Source: an uncultured Alphaproteobacteria bacterium (GTDB lineage Bacteria > Pseudomonadota > Alphaproteobacteria > Rhizobiales > Pleomorphomonadaceae). From it: 64,000 nucleotides of DNA. Below the pieces are notes generated by a model. It saw only the letters and a list, made by a program, of their open reading frames with translations, had not been told where the DNA came from and did not search any database. Within the stretch, counting starts at the first letter, position 1. Every line of letters starts with the position of its first letter. Of this stretch, positions 36,099 through 44,908 are shown one piece after another. The translations under genes were made by a program, and so were the position numbers. Location of the stretch: the NCBI GenBank assembly GCA_937900425.1, contig CALCDT010000156.1, forward strand, positions 1 to 64,000, written 5' to 3'.

Positions 36099-37138
36099 AG
36101 CTCGCGAACCCGGTGGCGGCGGACGATCCAGATGAAGAAGGGTGCTCCGATCAGGGCCGTGACGATGCCGACCTCGATCTCGCCCGGGCGGGCGGCGATG
36201 CGGCCGACGACGTCGGCGGCCACCAGCAGGCCGGCACCGGCGAGGGCCGAGAAGGGCAGCAGCCAGCGATGGTCGACCCCGGCCAGCATCCGGCAGACGT
36301 GCGGCACGACGAGACCGACGAAACCGATCGGCCCGCAGGCCGCGGTGGTGGCCCCGCACAGCAGCACGGCGCCGAGCGCGGCCAGCGCCCGGCCGCGGGC
36401 GACGTGTTCGCCGAGGCCGGCGGCAAGCTCGTCGCCGAGGGCGAGCGAGTTGAGCGTCCGCGCCGAGAGCAGGCTGATCGCCAGGCCCGCGGCGAGAAAC
36501 GGCAGCACCGAGGCGAGAGCATGCCATGTCGCCCCGCCGACGCCGCCGACCTGCCAGGAGCGGATGCCCCCGGCGATGTCGGCGCGGGGCAGGACCACGG
36601 CGATCACCAGCGAGGAGAAGGCGACCGAGGTGGCGGCACCGGCCAGCGCCAGCTTCAGCGGCGTCGCCCCGCCGCGCCCGAGCGAGCCGATGCCGTAGAC
36701 GAAGGCCGCCGTGACGCCGGCCCCGACGACGGCGGTGGCGGCATAGGACGTCGCCGTGGACAGGCCGAACCAGACGATACCGACGACGACGGCGAGCGAA
36801 GCGCCCATGTTGACGCCGAGGATGCCGGGATCGGCGAGCGGATTGCGGGTCACGCCCTGCATCACCGCGCCGGCGAGACCGAGCGCGGCGCCGGCGGCGA
36901 GCGCCAGAAGGGTGCGCGGCAGGCGCACGGCGACGGCGGCCTGCCCGATCGTGTCGACCTCGCCCGACAGGCCCGCCAGAACGTCGCTCCAGGCGACGTC
37001 GCGGGTGCCGACGGCCACCGACAGGGCGCAGATGGCGGCCAGCACGACGACCATGACCGCGAGCCAGAGGCCCCTCGTGCGGGCCGAGCGGACGACGGCG
37101 CCCGCCGCCCCGCCCCGCTTCGCCGACAGCGCGCTCAT
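36095..37138 (-). CDS. Iron-siderophore ABC transporter permease (FecC/FepD-like)
   Basis: A 347-residue FecCD-family permease. It contains RLPRTLLALAAGAALGLAGA, RNPLADPGILGVNMGASLAV and ACGPIGFVGLVVPHVCRML, which are the typical first-helix, second-loop and EAA-loop motifs of FepD/FhuB-type proteins. It overlaps the binding-protein gene and the second permease gene by 4 bp each, so all four transport genes are one translationally coupled operon. It probably forms the heterodimeric channel with the downstream permease. Confidence 0.92.
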   Translation of the reverse strand: MSALSAKRGGAAGAVVRSARTRGLWLAVMVVVLAAICALSVAVGTRDVAWSDVLAGLSGEVDTIGQAAVAVRLPRTLLALAAGAALGLAGAVMQGVTRNPLADPGILGVNMGASLAVVVGIVWFGLSTATSYAATAVVGAGVTAAFVYGIGSLGRGGATPLKLALAGAATSVAFSSLVIAVVLPRADIAGGIRSWQVGGVGGATWHALASVLPFLAAGLAISLLSARTLNSLALGDELAAGLGEHVARGRALAALGAVLLCGATTAACGPIGFVGLVVPHVCRMLAGVDHRWLLPFSALAGAGLLVAADVVGRIAARPGEIEVGIVTALIGAPFFIWIVRRHRVREL

Positions 37139-38136
37139 TCGGACTTGCGGGCGGCGTCGGCGAGGAGGGCCACGTAGTCCTTCAACACCCAGGAGATCGA
37201 CAGCGGCGTCGGATTGGCCGCCGTGCCGAGCGGGTCGCGCCCCAGCATGACGACGGCGCCGCGCGCCACCGCCGGCATTCTCGCCGTCAGGGGATTGGTC
37301 TTCAGGGCGTCGAGCAGGTCGTCGTTGCCATAGGTGACGAGGATGTCGACGTCGTCGAAGGCGTCGATCCGTTCGGCGCTGATCGAGCCTGCGTAGCGGC
37401 CGGCCTCGGTGGCGTCGAGAACGCTCTTCGGCGACCTCAGGCCGAGGTCGGCGAAGAACTTCACCCGGGTGTCGTTGGCGCTGTAGAAATTGACCGTGCT
37501 GAGGTCGGTCGGATCGAGATGGGTGATGAACATCGCCGTCTTTCCGGAAAGGACCGGATGGGCCGCGACGACCTCGGCGATCTCGGCCTCGATCCGGGCG
37601 ACGAGGGCTTCGCCCTCCGCCGCCATGCCGAGGCCGGCGCTGTCGGTGCGGATCGTCGCACGCCAGTCGGTCGACCAGGGCGCGTCGGGATAGGCGACGA
37701 CGGGCGCGATGCGGCTCAAGGTCTCGTAGTCCGAGGGGGAGAGACCCGAATAGGCCGCGAGTATGACGTCGGGGGCCGTGGCCGCAACCGCCTCGAAGTC
37801 GATGCCGTCGCCCTCGTCGAACAGCACCGGCGGCGGCGCGCCGAGCTGCGCGAGCCTCTCCTCCACCCAGGGCAGCAATCCGTCGCCGTCGTCGTCACCG
37901 AAATTGGCCGCGGCGATGCCGACCGGCACGATGCCGAGGGCGAGCGGCACCTCGTGATTCGACCAGGCCACCGTCGCCACCCGCTGCGGCTTGCGGGCGA
38001 TCGTCGTCGTGCCGAGGGCGTGCTCGACGACGAGGGGAAACCCGGGCTCAGCCGCCCCCGCCCCGCAGCCGGTGAGGATCGACAGCCCCGCCGCGACCAG
38101 CGGCAGGAAGGGACGGACCGTCCGGAACATCGGCAT
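37135..38136 (-). CDS. Iron-siderophore ABC transporter substrate-binding lipoprotein
   Basis: A 333-residue periplasmic binding protein of the FepB/FecB type (helical-backbone class). The N-terminus is a lipoprotein signal ending in the lipobox LTGC (cysteine near residue 24). Typical features are RVATVAWSNHEVPLALG (strand after the signal), DFEAVAATAPDVILAAYSGL and DVDILVTYGND. The second of these resembles the (l)n-p-E-x-v-a-a-l-k-P-D-L-I segment of the family. It is the first gene of the leftward operon and diverges from the TonB receptor. The siderophore type is not predictable; hydroxamate or ferrioxamine types are possible given the receptor. Confidence 0.9.
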   Translation of the reverse strand: MPMFRTVRPFLPLVAAGLSILTGCGAGAAEPGFPLVVEHALGTTTIARKPQRVATVAWSNHEVPLALGIVPVGIAAANFGDDDGDGLLPWVEERLAQLGAPPPVLFDEGDGIDFEAVAATAPDVILAAYSGLSPSDYETLSRIAPVVAYPDAPWSTDWRATIRTDSAGLGMAAEGEALVARIEAEIAEVVAAHPVLSGKTAMFITHLDPTDLSTVNFYSANDTRVKFFADLGLRSPKSVLDATEAGRYAGSISAERIDAFDDVDILVTYGNDDLLDALKTNPLTARMPAVARGAVVMLGRDPLGTAANPTPLSISWVLKDYVALLADAARKSE

Positions 38137-38434
38137 CGCGCTCCGCTTGAATTAAGTGGAGTGTGCCTCTCAGGTTTCTTCGGCCGGGTCAACCCGCACG
38201 GTCGCGATCGCGCCCGATCGCTCCCGAAGTTTCCGGAGTTTCATCCAACGCCGCGGGATTCGACAATACCGGCATTTCATACTCAAGTTAGTTGACCTAG
38301 AAGGGGCCGGCGTGGGATCGCAGCCGCGGACCGTCATCGGGCACGCCGTCCGGGGACGGCGACCGACCGGGGCGGGCGGCGGCGACGCGACGCCGGCACC
38401 CCGACCTCGCATCACCAACGTCTGGGAACTGGCA
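38137..38434. promoter_or_regulatory. Divergent control region of siderophore system 1
   Basis: This 298-bp region separates the ABC operon from the TonB receptor. An A/T-richer part (38145-38175 and 38255-38300) probably holds the two promoters. A perfect hairpin GCCGTC (38345-38350) and GACGGC (38355-38360) with a CGGG loop lies in the presumed leader of the receptor mRNA. I searched by eye for a TGA-N9-TCA RirA-type iron box and an Irr-type element and found no convincing copy. The AraC regulator downstream of the receptor is a likely user of this region. Confidence 0.45.
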
Positions 38435-40576
38435 ATGATCATCGGAAGAACGGGCGGCACACGCGGACGGACGGGGCTCCGGGGCGCGCTTCTCCTCGGC
38501 TGCGCCGCACTCGCCCTCCTGCCCACGGCGGGAGCATCGGCGCAGGAGGACGGCGCCGCCGCCTCTGCGGGCAGCGAGGCCGAAGCCGAGGAGGCGGTCG
38601 TGCTCGAGCCGGTCATCCTGCGGGCGAGGGACGACGACGCCGCCTCGATCGTCGCGGCCCGGACCACGGCCGGCAGCAAGATGCCGACCGACATCCTCGA
38701 CACGCCCGCGTCGGTCTCGGTGATCACGGCGAAGGAGTTGCAGCAGCGCGGGGCGTCCTCCGTCGAGGAGGCGATCCAGTATTCGGCCGGCGTGCTGACC
38801 GACTTCTACGGCGCCGACGACCGCTTCGACTTCTTCAAGATCCGCGGCTTCGACGCCCACCTGTTCCGTGACGGCATGACCCTCGGCGACCCCTTCGGCG
38901 GCATCCGCGAGGAGACCTACGCCTTCGAGCGCGTCGAAGTGCTGAAAGGCGCGAACTCGACCGTCTTCGGCGTGTCCGATCCGGGCGGCTCGGTCAACTT
39001 CGTCACCAAGACGCCGAAGCGCGAGCGGTTCGGCGAGATCTACGCCACCGGCGGCTCGTTCGAGCACAAGGAGATCGGCTTCGACTTCGGCGACAACATC
39101 ACCGCCGACGACACGCTGTCCTTCCGCCTCACCGGCAAGCTGAAGGACGCCGACAAGGAATACGACTACTCGCGCGACGACGAGAAGTTCATCATGGGCG
39201 GCCTGACCTGGCGGCCGACCGAGGCCACCAGCCTCACCGTCGTCTTCGACCATCTCGACCGCGACGGCGTGCCGGGCAGCGGCGGCTATCCGGTCGGCAC
39301 CGACTTCGACCGCGACGCCTTCTTCGGCGAACCGGACTACAATTTCCAGGACACGAACCGCGACACGATCACGGCGATGTTCGACCACGACTTCGGCTCG
39401 GGCCTCTCGCTCAACGCCAGCGCCCGCTATTCGAGCGCCGACACCGGCTTCGGCTACGCCTACATCTCGGCGACGCCGACCGACGGATCGACGGTGGCGA
39501 GCCGGGCCTTCTACGAGAACGCCGTCACGACCGACCGCTTCATCTCCGACGCCCACCTCGCCTACGACACCCGCTTCGGCGACGTCGGCAGCCGCACCCT
39601 GGTCGGCGTCGAATACGGCACCCTCTCCTCGGGAAGCGAGACCTGGTGGGGGGCGGCGCCGGGTATCGACTGGACCAATCCGGTCTACACCGGTGCCCCG
39701 TCGTCGGTGCCGAAGATCGCCGACCAGAGCGTCGACACCGACACCGTCGCCCTCTACCTGCAGCAGGAGGTGACGCTGTTCGACCGGCTGATCGCGACGG
39801 CCGGCCTGCGCAACGACTGGATCGAAACCACGCAGACCAACCGGCTGAGCGACGTGACGACGAGCGGCGACTTCAGCGAGTTCACCGGGCGCTTCGCGCT
39901 GACCTACAAGATCACCGACGAGGTCTCGGCCTGGGCCAGCTACGCCGAATCGGTGGTGCCGGGTTCCTCGCTTTCGGTCGACCCGGAGCGCGGCGAGCAA
40001 TACGAGATCGGCCTCAAGTACCGGCCGGAAGCCTTCCCCGGGATGTTCTCGGTGGCGCTCTACGACCTCACCAAGAACAACATCACCCGCACCAACCCGG
40101 CGACGATGCTGCAGGAGGCGATCGGCGAGGTGCGCGTGCGCGGCGTCGACGTCGAGGCCAAGGCCGAGATCACCGACGCCATCAGCCTGACGGCGGCCTA
40201 TTCCTACATGGAGTCGAAGATCGTCGAGAACGGCACCGCGGGCAACGAAGGCAACGAGATGTCCTTCGTGCCCAACCACATCGCCTCGCTCTGGCTCAAC
40301 TACCTCTGGGAGGGCGAGGGCAATCGCGGCGACATGACCTTCGGCGTCGGCGCCCGCTACCAAGGCTCCTATTTCTTCAACGACGCCAACACGATCTCGA
40401 CCGGCGACAGCGTCGTGTTCGACGCCGCGCTGCAGTATGCGGTGACCGAGCAGACCTCGCTCCAGGTCAACGTCAGCAACATCTTCGACGAGAAGCACGT
40501 CGCCTACGGCGGCTTCGGCGCGGATTTCTACAATCCCGGCCGGGCGATCTCGGCGACGCTGCGCCACACCTGGTGA
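38435..40576 (+). CDS. TonB-dependent ferric-siderophore receptor
   Basis: A 713-residue outer-membrane receptor. A signal peptide (GALLLGCAALALLPTAGASAQ) is followed by a TonB-box-like region and the plug domain: DTPASVSVITAKELQQRGAS, VEEAIQYSAGV, FKIRGFD, RVEVLKGANSTVFGVSDPGG and VNFVTKTP. This plug is typical of the FhuA/FoxA/FcuA siderophore-receptor group. The 22-strand barrel ends in ATLRHTW with the aromatic C-terminal residue needed for insertion. ATG 38435 places the signal peptide correctly. It imports a ferric siderophore for the divergent ABC system; TonB-ExbBD are not in the window. Confidence 0.92.
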   Translation: MIIGRTGGTRGRTGLRGALLLGCAALALLPTAGASAQEDGAAASAGSEAEAEEAVVLEPVILRARDDDAASIVAARTTAGSKMPTDILDTPASVSVITAKELQQRGASSVEEAIQYSAGVLTDFYGADDRFDFFKIRGFDAHLFRDGMTLGDPFGGIREETYAFERVEVLKGANSTVFGVSDPGGSVNFVTKTPKRERFGEIYATGGSFEHKEIGFDFGDNITADDTLSFRLTGKLKDADKEYDYSRDDEKFIMGGLTWRPTEATSLTVVFDHLDRDGVPGSGGYPVGTDFDRDAFFGEPDYNFQDTNRDTITAMFDHDFGSGLSLNASARYSSADTGFGYAYISATPTDGSTVASRAFYENAVTTDRFISDAHLAYDTRFGDVGSRTLVGVEYGTLSSGSETWWGAAPGIDWTNPVYTGAPSSVPKIADQSVDTDTVALYLQQEVTLFDRLIATAGLRNDWIETTQTNRLSDVTTSGDFSEFTGRFALTYKITDEVSAWASYAESVVPGSSLSVDPERGEQYEIGLKYRPEAFPGMFSVALYDLTKNNITRTNPATMLQEAIGEVRVRGVDVEAKAEITDAISLTAAYSYMESKIVENGTAGNEGNEMSFVPNHIASLWLNYLWEGEGNRGDMTFGVGARYQGSYFFNDANTISTGDSVVFDAALQYAVTEQTSLQVNVSNIFDEKHVAYGGFGADFYNPGRAISATLRHTW

Positions 40577-40584
40577 GAGACAGC

Positions 40585-40614
40585 GCCCCGCCCGTGCCTT
40601 CGCCCGGGCGGGGC
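40585..40614. terminator. Perfect 9-bp hairpin between convergent receptor and AraC genes
   Basis: GCCCCGCCC (40585-40593) pairs perfectly with GGGCGGGGC (40606-40614) around a 12-nt loop, 9 bp after the receptor stop. There is no T-run on either strand, as is usual in very GC-rich genomes. The position between convergent genes fits a bidirectional terminator. Confidence 0.5.
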
Positions 40615-40620
40615 ACCGGC

Positions 40621-40664
40621 GGCGGATCAGCGGCCGAGCCGGGGCGGATCAGCGGCCGAGCCGG
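40621..40664. repeat. 22-bp tandem duplication at the 3' end of the AraC gene
   Basis: GGCGGATCAGCGGCCGAGCC plus GG is present twice, head to tail, at 40621-40642 and 40643-40664. The second copy encodes the last residues and stop of the AraC regulator (RLGR-stop on the minus strand); the first is a copy just beyond the stop. It looks like a recent slippage duplication without effect on the protein. Confidence 0.85.
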
Positions 40665-41542
40665 ATGCGGCGCCAGGCGGCCGGCGTGTCGCCGGTGGCC
40701 TGACGGAAGACCCGGGTCAGGTGCGCCTGATCCGAGAAGCCGAGCTGGGCGGCGATGGCCGCGAGGGTCATCTCGCCTTCGAGCAGAAGCCGCCGGGCCA
40801 GATCGATCCGCTGGCCGAGCTGCCATTGCAGCGGCGTCCTGCCCGTCGTCTGCTTGAAGACGTGGGCGAACCAGCTCTCCGAAAGGCCCACGGCCGCCGC
40901 CATCTCGGCGACCGTCATCCTGCGGTCGCCCCTCTCCTCGAGCCGGGCGGTGAGCGTCTTCATCTGCGCGGGGGTGAGCCGGGCGTTGGTCGGCCCGCCC
41001 GACGGCTCGGGCAGGTCGAGCAGCCCGGTGACGATGGCGCCGACGAGGCTCTCGGCGAAGACCGCGTGGCGCGACGGGGCGGCGAGCTCCCCGACGAAGA
41101 GGTCGGCGAGCGCCTCGATCGCGCCGACGTCCTGGACCTCGACCGGCCGCCGCAGGGCGGTGCGGGCCTCCGAAGTGCCGACCGAGGGCGCGAGGAAACG
41201 CAGCAGGCGGTCCTTGTGGACGTGGAGATCGAGGTGGGAGAAGCGGTGCACGGCGGTGAAGCGGGTCCAGAGCGGAACGCCCGCCGGCACGTAGACCGCA
41301 CGGGTCATCGGCCGCGCCTGCTGCCCGGCGGCCACGTCACGGTTCGACATCTCGATCTGGGTCGAGACGTCGTTGAAGAAGATGACGATCCGTGGATCGG
41401 GCGACAGATAGTAGGCCCGCGCGCCGCGCTGGCCCTCCGCGTCCCAGAAGACGCCCATGAGGCCATTGAGGCTGCGCCAGCGCGCCGGTGCCAACGCCCG
41501 GATCCCTTCGGTCCGGCAGGTCATGGAATGCAGATAGGTCAC
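40649..41542 (-). CDS. AraC-family transcriptional regulator of siderophore system 1
   Basis: A 297-residue regulator. The N-terminal 190 residues are a ligand-sensing domain (PAGVPLWTRFTAVHRFSHLDLHVH). The C-terminal 100 residues hold two helix-turn-helix motifs: MTVAEMAAAVGLSESWFAHVFK and the AraC signature region AAIAAQLGFSDQAHLTRVFR followed by TGDTPAAWRR. This C-terminal layout is like that of the ferric-siderophore-responsive activators PchR and AlcR. Position next to the receptor makes it the probable inducer-dependent activator of system 1. GTG 41542 is used; ATG 41524 (MTCRTEG) is an alternative, and neither has a strong ribosome-binding site. Confidence 0.87.
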   Translation of the reverse strand: MTYLHSMTCRTEGIRALAPARWRSLNGLMGVFWDAEGQRGARAYYLSPDPRIVIFFNDVSTQIEMSNRDVAAGQQARPMTRAVYVPAGVPLWTRFTAVHRFSHLDLHVHKDRLLRFLAPSVGTSEARTALRRPVEVQDVGAIEALADLFVGELAAPSRHAVFAESLVGAIVTGLLDLPEPSGGPTNARLTPAQMKTLTARLEERGDRRMTVAEMAAAVGLSESWFAHVFKQTTGRTPLQWQLGQRIDLARRLLLEGEMTLAAIAAQLGFSDQAHLTRVFRQATGDTPAAWRRIRLGR

Positions 41543-42247
41543 GGTGTCGGTCGACGTCCCCTGGCTGATGGCAGCGGCCCCCTCCCCGCGGCGGCTGGCG
41601 AGGTCCCGGGCCGCCGCGCATTCTTCTCCGTTCCCTCACCCGGCGAAGGCGGCCCGGGAGTGTGACGAAGGACGCCCGCGAATCTTCGGCGAAAGTCCGA
41701 CACGCAAGGACGCAAGCGCCGCCTCGCCGACACGTCGCTTCAGTTCGACTCCCGGGCGGCACGGCGAAGGTCCGACCGTCCGGCTCGGAAATGTACCGGG
41801 ATTCGGCCGGACCGGCCGACGCCGGCGTGGGCCAGACGGTGCACCCGCCACATCCCCGCTCGCTCGTCGCCAAAGCAGACGATCTGGATGGCGGTGTCGG
41901 CGCATGTCGAGATCATCGATTCTCGCCTGCCGCCACAATCCGTCGCGGCCCGGACGACCGGATGTCGGATAAGGTTATTGCTATATACTACCCGCCTGTG
42001 CGGGAAGGACGGTGGTGAGACCCCGGAAGGGTGCTCACCCCGAAGGTTCCGAGTGACTGGTGCTCTCCCAGCCACGCCAACCGGCACCGTCCGTAAGGGC
42101 GAAGAAGTCGATACGATCGTGAGGCGGTATCACTCCTTCTCCTTTCTTCCGCAGTCGACCCCACGTCGAGCCGTGATCTTTCGACCGGCTCGTGCCTTTC
42201 GACCACGATGTCCGAGATGAACCGGCGTCTTTCGCCCGGTCGCCCAC
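41543..42247. other. 705-bp gap between the two siderophore loci; no confident protein gene
   Basis: Open frames here are short and mostly shadow-like. One minus-strand frame (42035-42247, 70 residues) directly follows the ATPase stop, and its last 30 residues read plausibly, but it has no family and overlaps the RNA candidate. An A/T-rich segment (41970-41990) contains TATACT (41984-41989), a good -10 for the plus strand without a clear -35. The segment after it folds into a branched structure, listed separately. The left part (41543-41960) shows nothing I can name except the presumed promoter of the AraC gene. Confidence 0.5.
42007..42092 (+). ncRNA. Candidate structured RNA, three-helix junction
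   Basis: A closing stem GGACGGTG (42007-42014) pairs perfectly with CACCGTCC (42085-42092). Inside are two arms. Arm 1 is GTGAG (42015-42019, offset by one) with CTCAC (42034-42038) and an inner CCC/GGG around CGGAA. Arm 2 is GGTT (42045-42048) with AACC (42079-42082), then GTG (42053-42055) with CAC (42073-42075), and CTGG (42057-42060) with CCAG (42068-42071). A -10-like TATACT lies 18 bp upstream on the plus strand. The fold is as good on the minus strand, where it would precede the AraC gene, so orientation is open. It matches no riboswitch class I can name. Confidence 0.35.
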
Positions 42248-43006
42248 TCAGCCGTGATGCAGCACCGTCGGCGTGCCGTCGATCGAGACGACCCGCATCG
42301 GGAAGCCGTAGAGTCCGGCGAGGGTCTCGGGTACCAGCACCTCGGCCGGACTGCCTTTCGCGACGATGCGCCCGCCCTTCATGGCGATGATGCGGTCGGC
42401 CCAGACCGCCGCCTGGTTGATGTCGTGCAGCACCACGACCACGGTCCGTCCGTGCGTGTCCGCCGCCCGCCGCAGTTGCTGCATCAGTTGCCGGGCGAAA
42501 TAGAGGTCGAGATTGTTGAGCGGCTCGTCGAGCAGCAGATAGTCGGTGCCCTGGCAGAAGCACATCGCGACGAGGGCCCGCTGGCGCTGCCCCCCGGACA
42601 GGGTCTCGAGGAACCGGTCGGCGAGCTCCGACAGGTCGAAGGCCTCGAGCGCGGCCTCCACCAGCGCCCGATCCGGATCCGTCCGCCGGCCGCCGCTGTG
42701 CGGGAACCGTCCGAAGCCGACCAGTTCGCGGACCCTGAGGCGCCCGGAGACGGCCGGCTCCTGCCGCAGGATGGCCAGCCGCCGGGCAAGGTCCCGGCTC
42801 GGGGTGCGGTCCACCGGCAGTCCGTCGACGCTGATCCGTCCCGACTGCAGCGGCTGCAGGCGGGCGATCAGCGACAGCAGGCTGGACTTGCCGGCCCCGT
42901 TGGGACCGATCAGCGCCGTGACGCCGCCCTTCGGCAGGGTCAGCGAGACGTCATGCAGGATGGCCGCATCGCGCAGTTTCAGGGAAACGCTCTCGACGAC
43001 GATCAT
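42248..43006 (-). CDS. Iron-siderophore ABC transporter, ATP-binding protein (YclP/FatE-like)
   Basis: The 252-residue ATPase has Walker A GPNGAGKSS, Q-loop ILRQEP, signature LSGGQRQR, Walker B YLLLDEPLNNLD and H-loop VLHDIN. The LNNLD form after Walker B is typical of the VctC/YclP/FatE branch that handles catecholate-type or citrate-hydroxamate siderophores. It starts at an ATG overlapping the permease stop by 4 bp and is the last gene of the operon. The C-terminal residues (VVSIDGTPTVLHHG) match the short tail of that branch. Confidence 0.92.
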   Translation of the reverse strand: MIVVESVSLKLRDAAILHDVSLTLPKGGVTALIGPNGAGKSSLLSLIARLQPLQSGRISVDGLPVDRTPSRDLARRLAILRQEPAVSGRLRVRELVGFGRFPHSGGRRTDPDRALVEAALEAFDLSELADRFLETLSGGQRQRALVAMCFCQGTDYLLLDEPLNNLDLYFARQLMQQLRRAADTHGRTVVVVLHDINQAAVWADRIIAMKGGRIVAKGSPAEVLVPETLAGLYGFPMRVVSIDGTPTVLHHG

Positions 43007-43944
43007 CGGCGGCTCCGGGCCAGCAGAAGGACCACGAACACGAGCCCGCCGAGGAACTCGACGACGATGCCGAGGCTGGTGGCGCCGCCGAGCCCGTGCT
43101 GCAGGACGGTCTGCCCGCCGACGAGGATGATCAGGGCCGTCGCGATGGAGGCCGGTAACAGCAGGTGGTGCCGCCGCGTACCGACGATCCACTCGGCGAG
43201 CGCCACGACCAGCAACCCGAGGAAGGCCACCGGTCCGACCAGGGCCGTCGACACCGCGACCAGGGCTGCGACGAGCAGCATCACCCCGGCAATTACCGGT
43301 CCGCGCTCGACGCCGAGGCCGGCGGCGATGTCGGGGCCGAGCGAGACCACGTCCAGGGTGTGCCGCATCCGCCAGGCGAGCATTGCGCCGACCGTGGTGA
43401 CCACGAGCCCGACGGCGAGCAGGTCCGGGCGGACGACATTGAAGCTCGCGACGCTCGCCACCTGCACCACCGAAAAGGCGTTGGGATCGAGCAGGCGGGA
43501 TAGCAGGGCAGTGAGGCTGCGGAACAGGATGCCGGCGACCACGCCCGCCAGAAGCAACAGGTTGACGTCGACCCGCTGCCGGAGAAGCGGCAGGAACAGG
43601 GCCAGCGCCAGCAGCATGAGCAGTCCGACCTCGGCGACGAACTTCAGGCGCGGGTCGAGCAGCGCATAGCCGATGCCGCCGAGCACGAACACCAGCAGGG
43701 TCTGTCCGAGCAGGTAGAGGGCGTCGAGACCCATGATCGACGGCGTGAGCAGGATGTTCGCGGTGACCGTCTGGAAGAGCAGCGTCGACACCGCGATCGC
43801 CACACCGACCTGGGCGAGCGCGAGCAGGCGCGTCGCGCGCAGCTCCAAAGCGAAGGCGAGATTGCCGCGCAGGCCGATTGCCATGAAGGCCACGCAGGCG
43901 GCTAGCGCCGCCAGGGCGAGCAGGATCAGCCGTCGCTCAGCCAC
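43003..43944 (-). CDS. Iron-siderophore ABC transporter permease (FatC/YclO-like)
   Basis: A 313-residue FecCD-family permease with about nine hydrophobic segments. The loop NILLTPSIMGLDALYLLGQT distinguishes the FatC/VctG/YclO branch from FepD-type permeases, which have NPLAxPxxLG here. The EAA-like loop VGPVAFLGLLVVALA is present. It overlaps the upstream permease by 8 bp and the ATPase by 4 bp. Slightly shorter than FepD-type proteins, as expected for its branch. It forms the channel with the partner permease. Confidence 0.9.
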   Translation of the reverse strand: MAERRLILLALAALAACVAFMAIGLRGNLAFALELRATRLLALAQVGVAIAVSTLLFQTVTANILLTPSIMGLDALYLLGQTLLVFVLGGIGYALLDPRLKFVAEVGLLMLLALALFLPLLRQRVDVNLLLLAGVVAGILFRSLTALLSRLLDPNAFSVVQVASVASFNVVRPDLLAVGLVVTTVGAMLAWRMRHTLDVVSLGPDIAAGLGVERGPVIAGVMLLVAALVAVSTALVGPVAFLGLLVVALAEWIVGTRRHHLLLPASIATALIILVGGQTVLQHGLGGATSLGIVVEFLGGLVFVVLLLARSRR

Positions 43945-44908
43945 GGAAGTTCCGATCGAACAGCAGCCACAGAAATACCAGCGCCCCGACGACGCCGAGG
44001 ACGGTGCCGACCGGGATCTCGTAGGGATGTCGAAGCAGGCGGGCGAGGATGTCGCAGCACAGGACGAGGGCGGCTCCGCCCCCGGCCACCCAGGGCACGG
44101 CGGTGCGCACGTCGTCGCCGATGATCCGGGACACGAGGTTCGGCACCACCAGCCCGACGAAGGGAACGAGACCGACCACCGAGACCGTGACCGCCGAAAC
44201 GACGCAGACGATCGCCAGCCCGACGCGCATCATCGCGGCATAGTCGAGGCCGAGGCCGACACTGGTGTCGCGGCCGAGCGCGAGGATCGACAGCCGGTCG
44301 GCCACCCACCACGCGACCATCACCCCGCCGCCGGCGAGCCAAAGCAGTTCGTAGCGGCCACGCAGCACGCCCGAAAACTCTCCCGTCATCCAGATCGCAA
44401 GATACTGGAGGAGATCGGCCTGCCAGCCGACGAAGGTCGCGGCCGCCTCGACGATGCCGCTATAGACCAGCCCGAACAGCGGTACCAGCATCGGCTGGGT
44501 CGGCGGCAGCCGCCCGGCGACCGTCAGGAACAGCGCCGTGCCGCCGAAGGCCGCGACACAGGCGAGCGCGGTCTTGGCGACCAGCGGCGCCTCCGGCCAG
44601 AGCAGGGTCGTGACGAGGATGCCGAGCATCGCCCACTGGGCCGTGCCGGTGGTCGCCGGCTCCACGAACCGGTTGCGGGCGAGAGCCTGCATGACGAGGC
44701 CGGCGATGGCGAGGCCCGCGCCGGCGATGACGACGGCGAGCGTCCGCGGCAGGCGGCTCACCGCCAGGAGGTCCGGCTCGCCGTCGATGAAACCAGCCAG
44801 CGGCGACGATCCGGTGGCGCCGATCGCGAGGCTCGCGAGGAACAGCGCGGCAAGACCCAGCAAGGCCAACACCGCACGCAGCGGTCGCGCCGTCGCAAGG
44901 GCACTCAT
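43937..44908 (-). CDS. Iron-siderophore ABC transporter permease (FatD/YclN-like)
   Basis: A 323-residue FecCD-family permease. SRLPRTLAVVIAGAGLAIAG is the conserved helix-I region; RNRFVEPATTGTAQWAMLG is the branch-specific version of the NPLA loop found in FatD/VctD/YclN; GLVPFVGLVVPNLVSRI is the EAA-type loop that contacts the ATPase. It overlaps the binding-protein gene by 4 bp at its start and the second permease by 8 bp at its end. It is the obligate partner of the FatC-like permease. Confidence 0.91.
   Translation of the reverse strand: MSALATARPLRAVLALLGLAALFLASLAIGATGSSPLAGFIDGEPDLLAVSRLPRTLAVVIAGAGLAIAGLVMQALARNRFVEPATTGTAQWAMLGILVTTLLWPEAPLVAKTALACVAAFGGTALFLTVAGRLPPTQPMLVPLFGLVYSGIVEAAATFVGWQADLLQYLAIWMTGEFSGVLRGRYELLWLAGGGVMVAWWVADRLSILALGRDTSVGLGLDYAAMMRVGLAIVCVVSAVTVSVVGLVPFVGLVVPNLVSRIIGDDVRTAVPWVAGGGAALVLCCDILARLLRHPYEIPVGTVLGVVGALVFLWLLFDRNFRG

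Noticed and set aside
38137..38434. Fur-, Irr- or RirA-type iron box in the divergent siderophore promoter region.
   Set aside because: I looked for palindromic A/T-rich sites and TGA-N9-TCA and found no convincing copy by eye.
42001..42120. Cobalamin, TPP or glycine riboswitch at the structured element.
   Set aside because: GGGAAGGACGGTG and CCCCGAAGG superficially resemble parts of these classes, but the required partner boxes (e.g. GCCACTG with GGGAAG, CTGAGA with ACCTGAT, CTCTCAGG) are missing, and no suitable gene lies downstream on the plus strand.
42035..42247. Small 70-residue minus-strand gene following the ATPase.
   Set aside because: No family match and no initiation signal apart from position; it overlaps the folded RNA candidate. 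Not strong enough to call.
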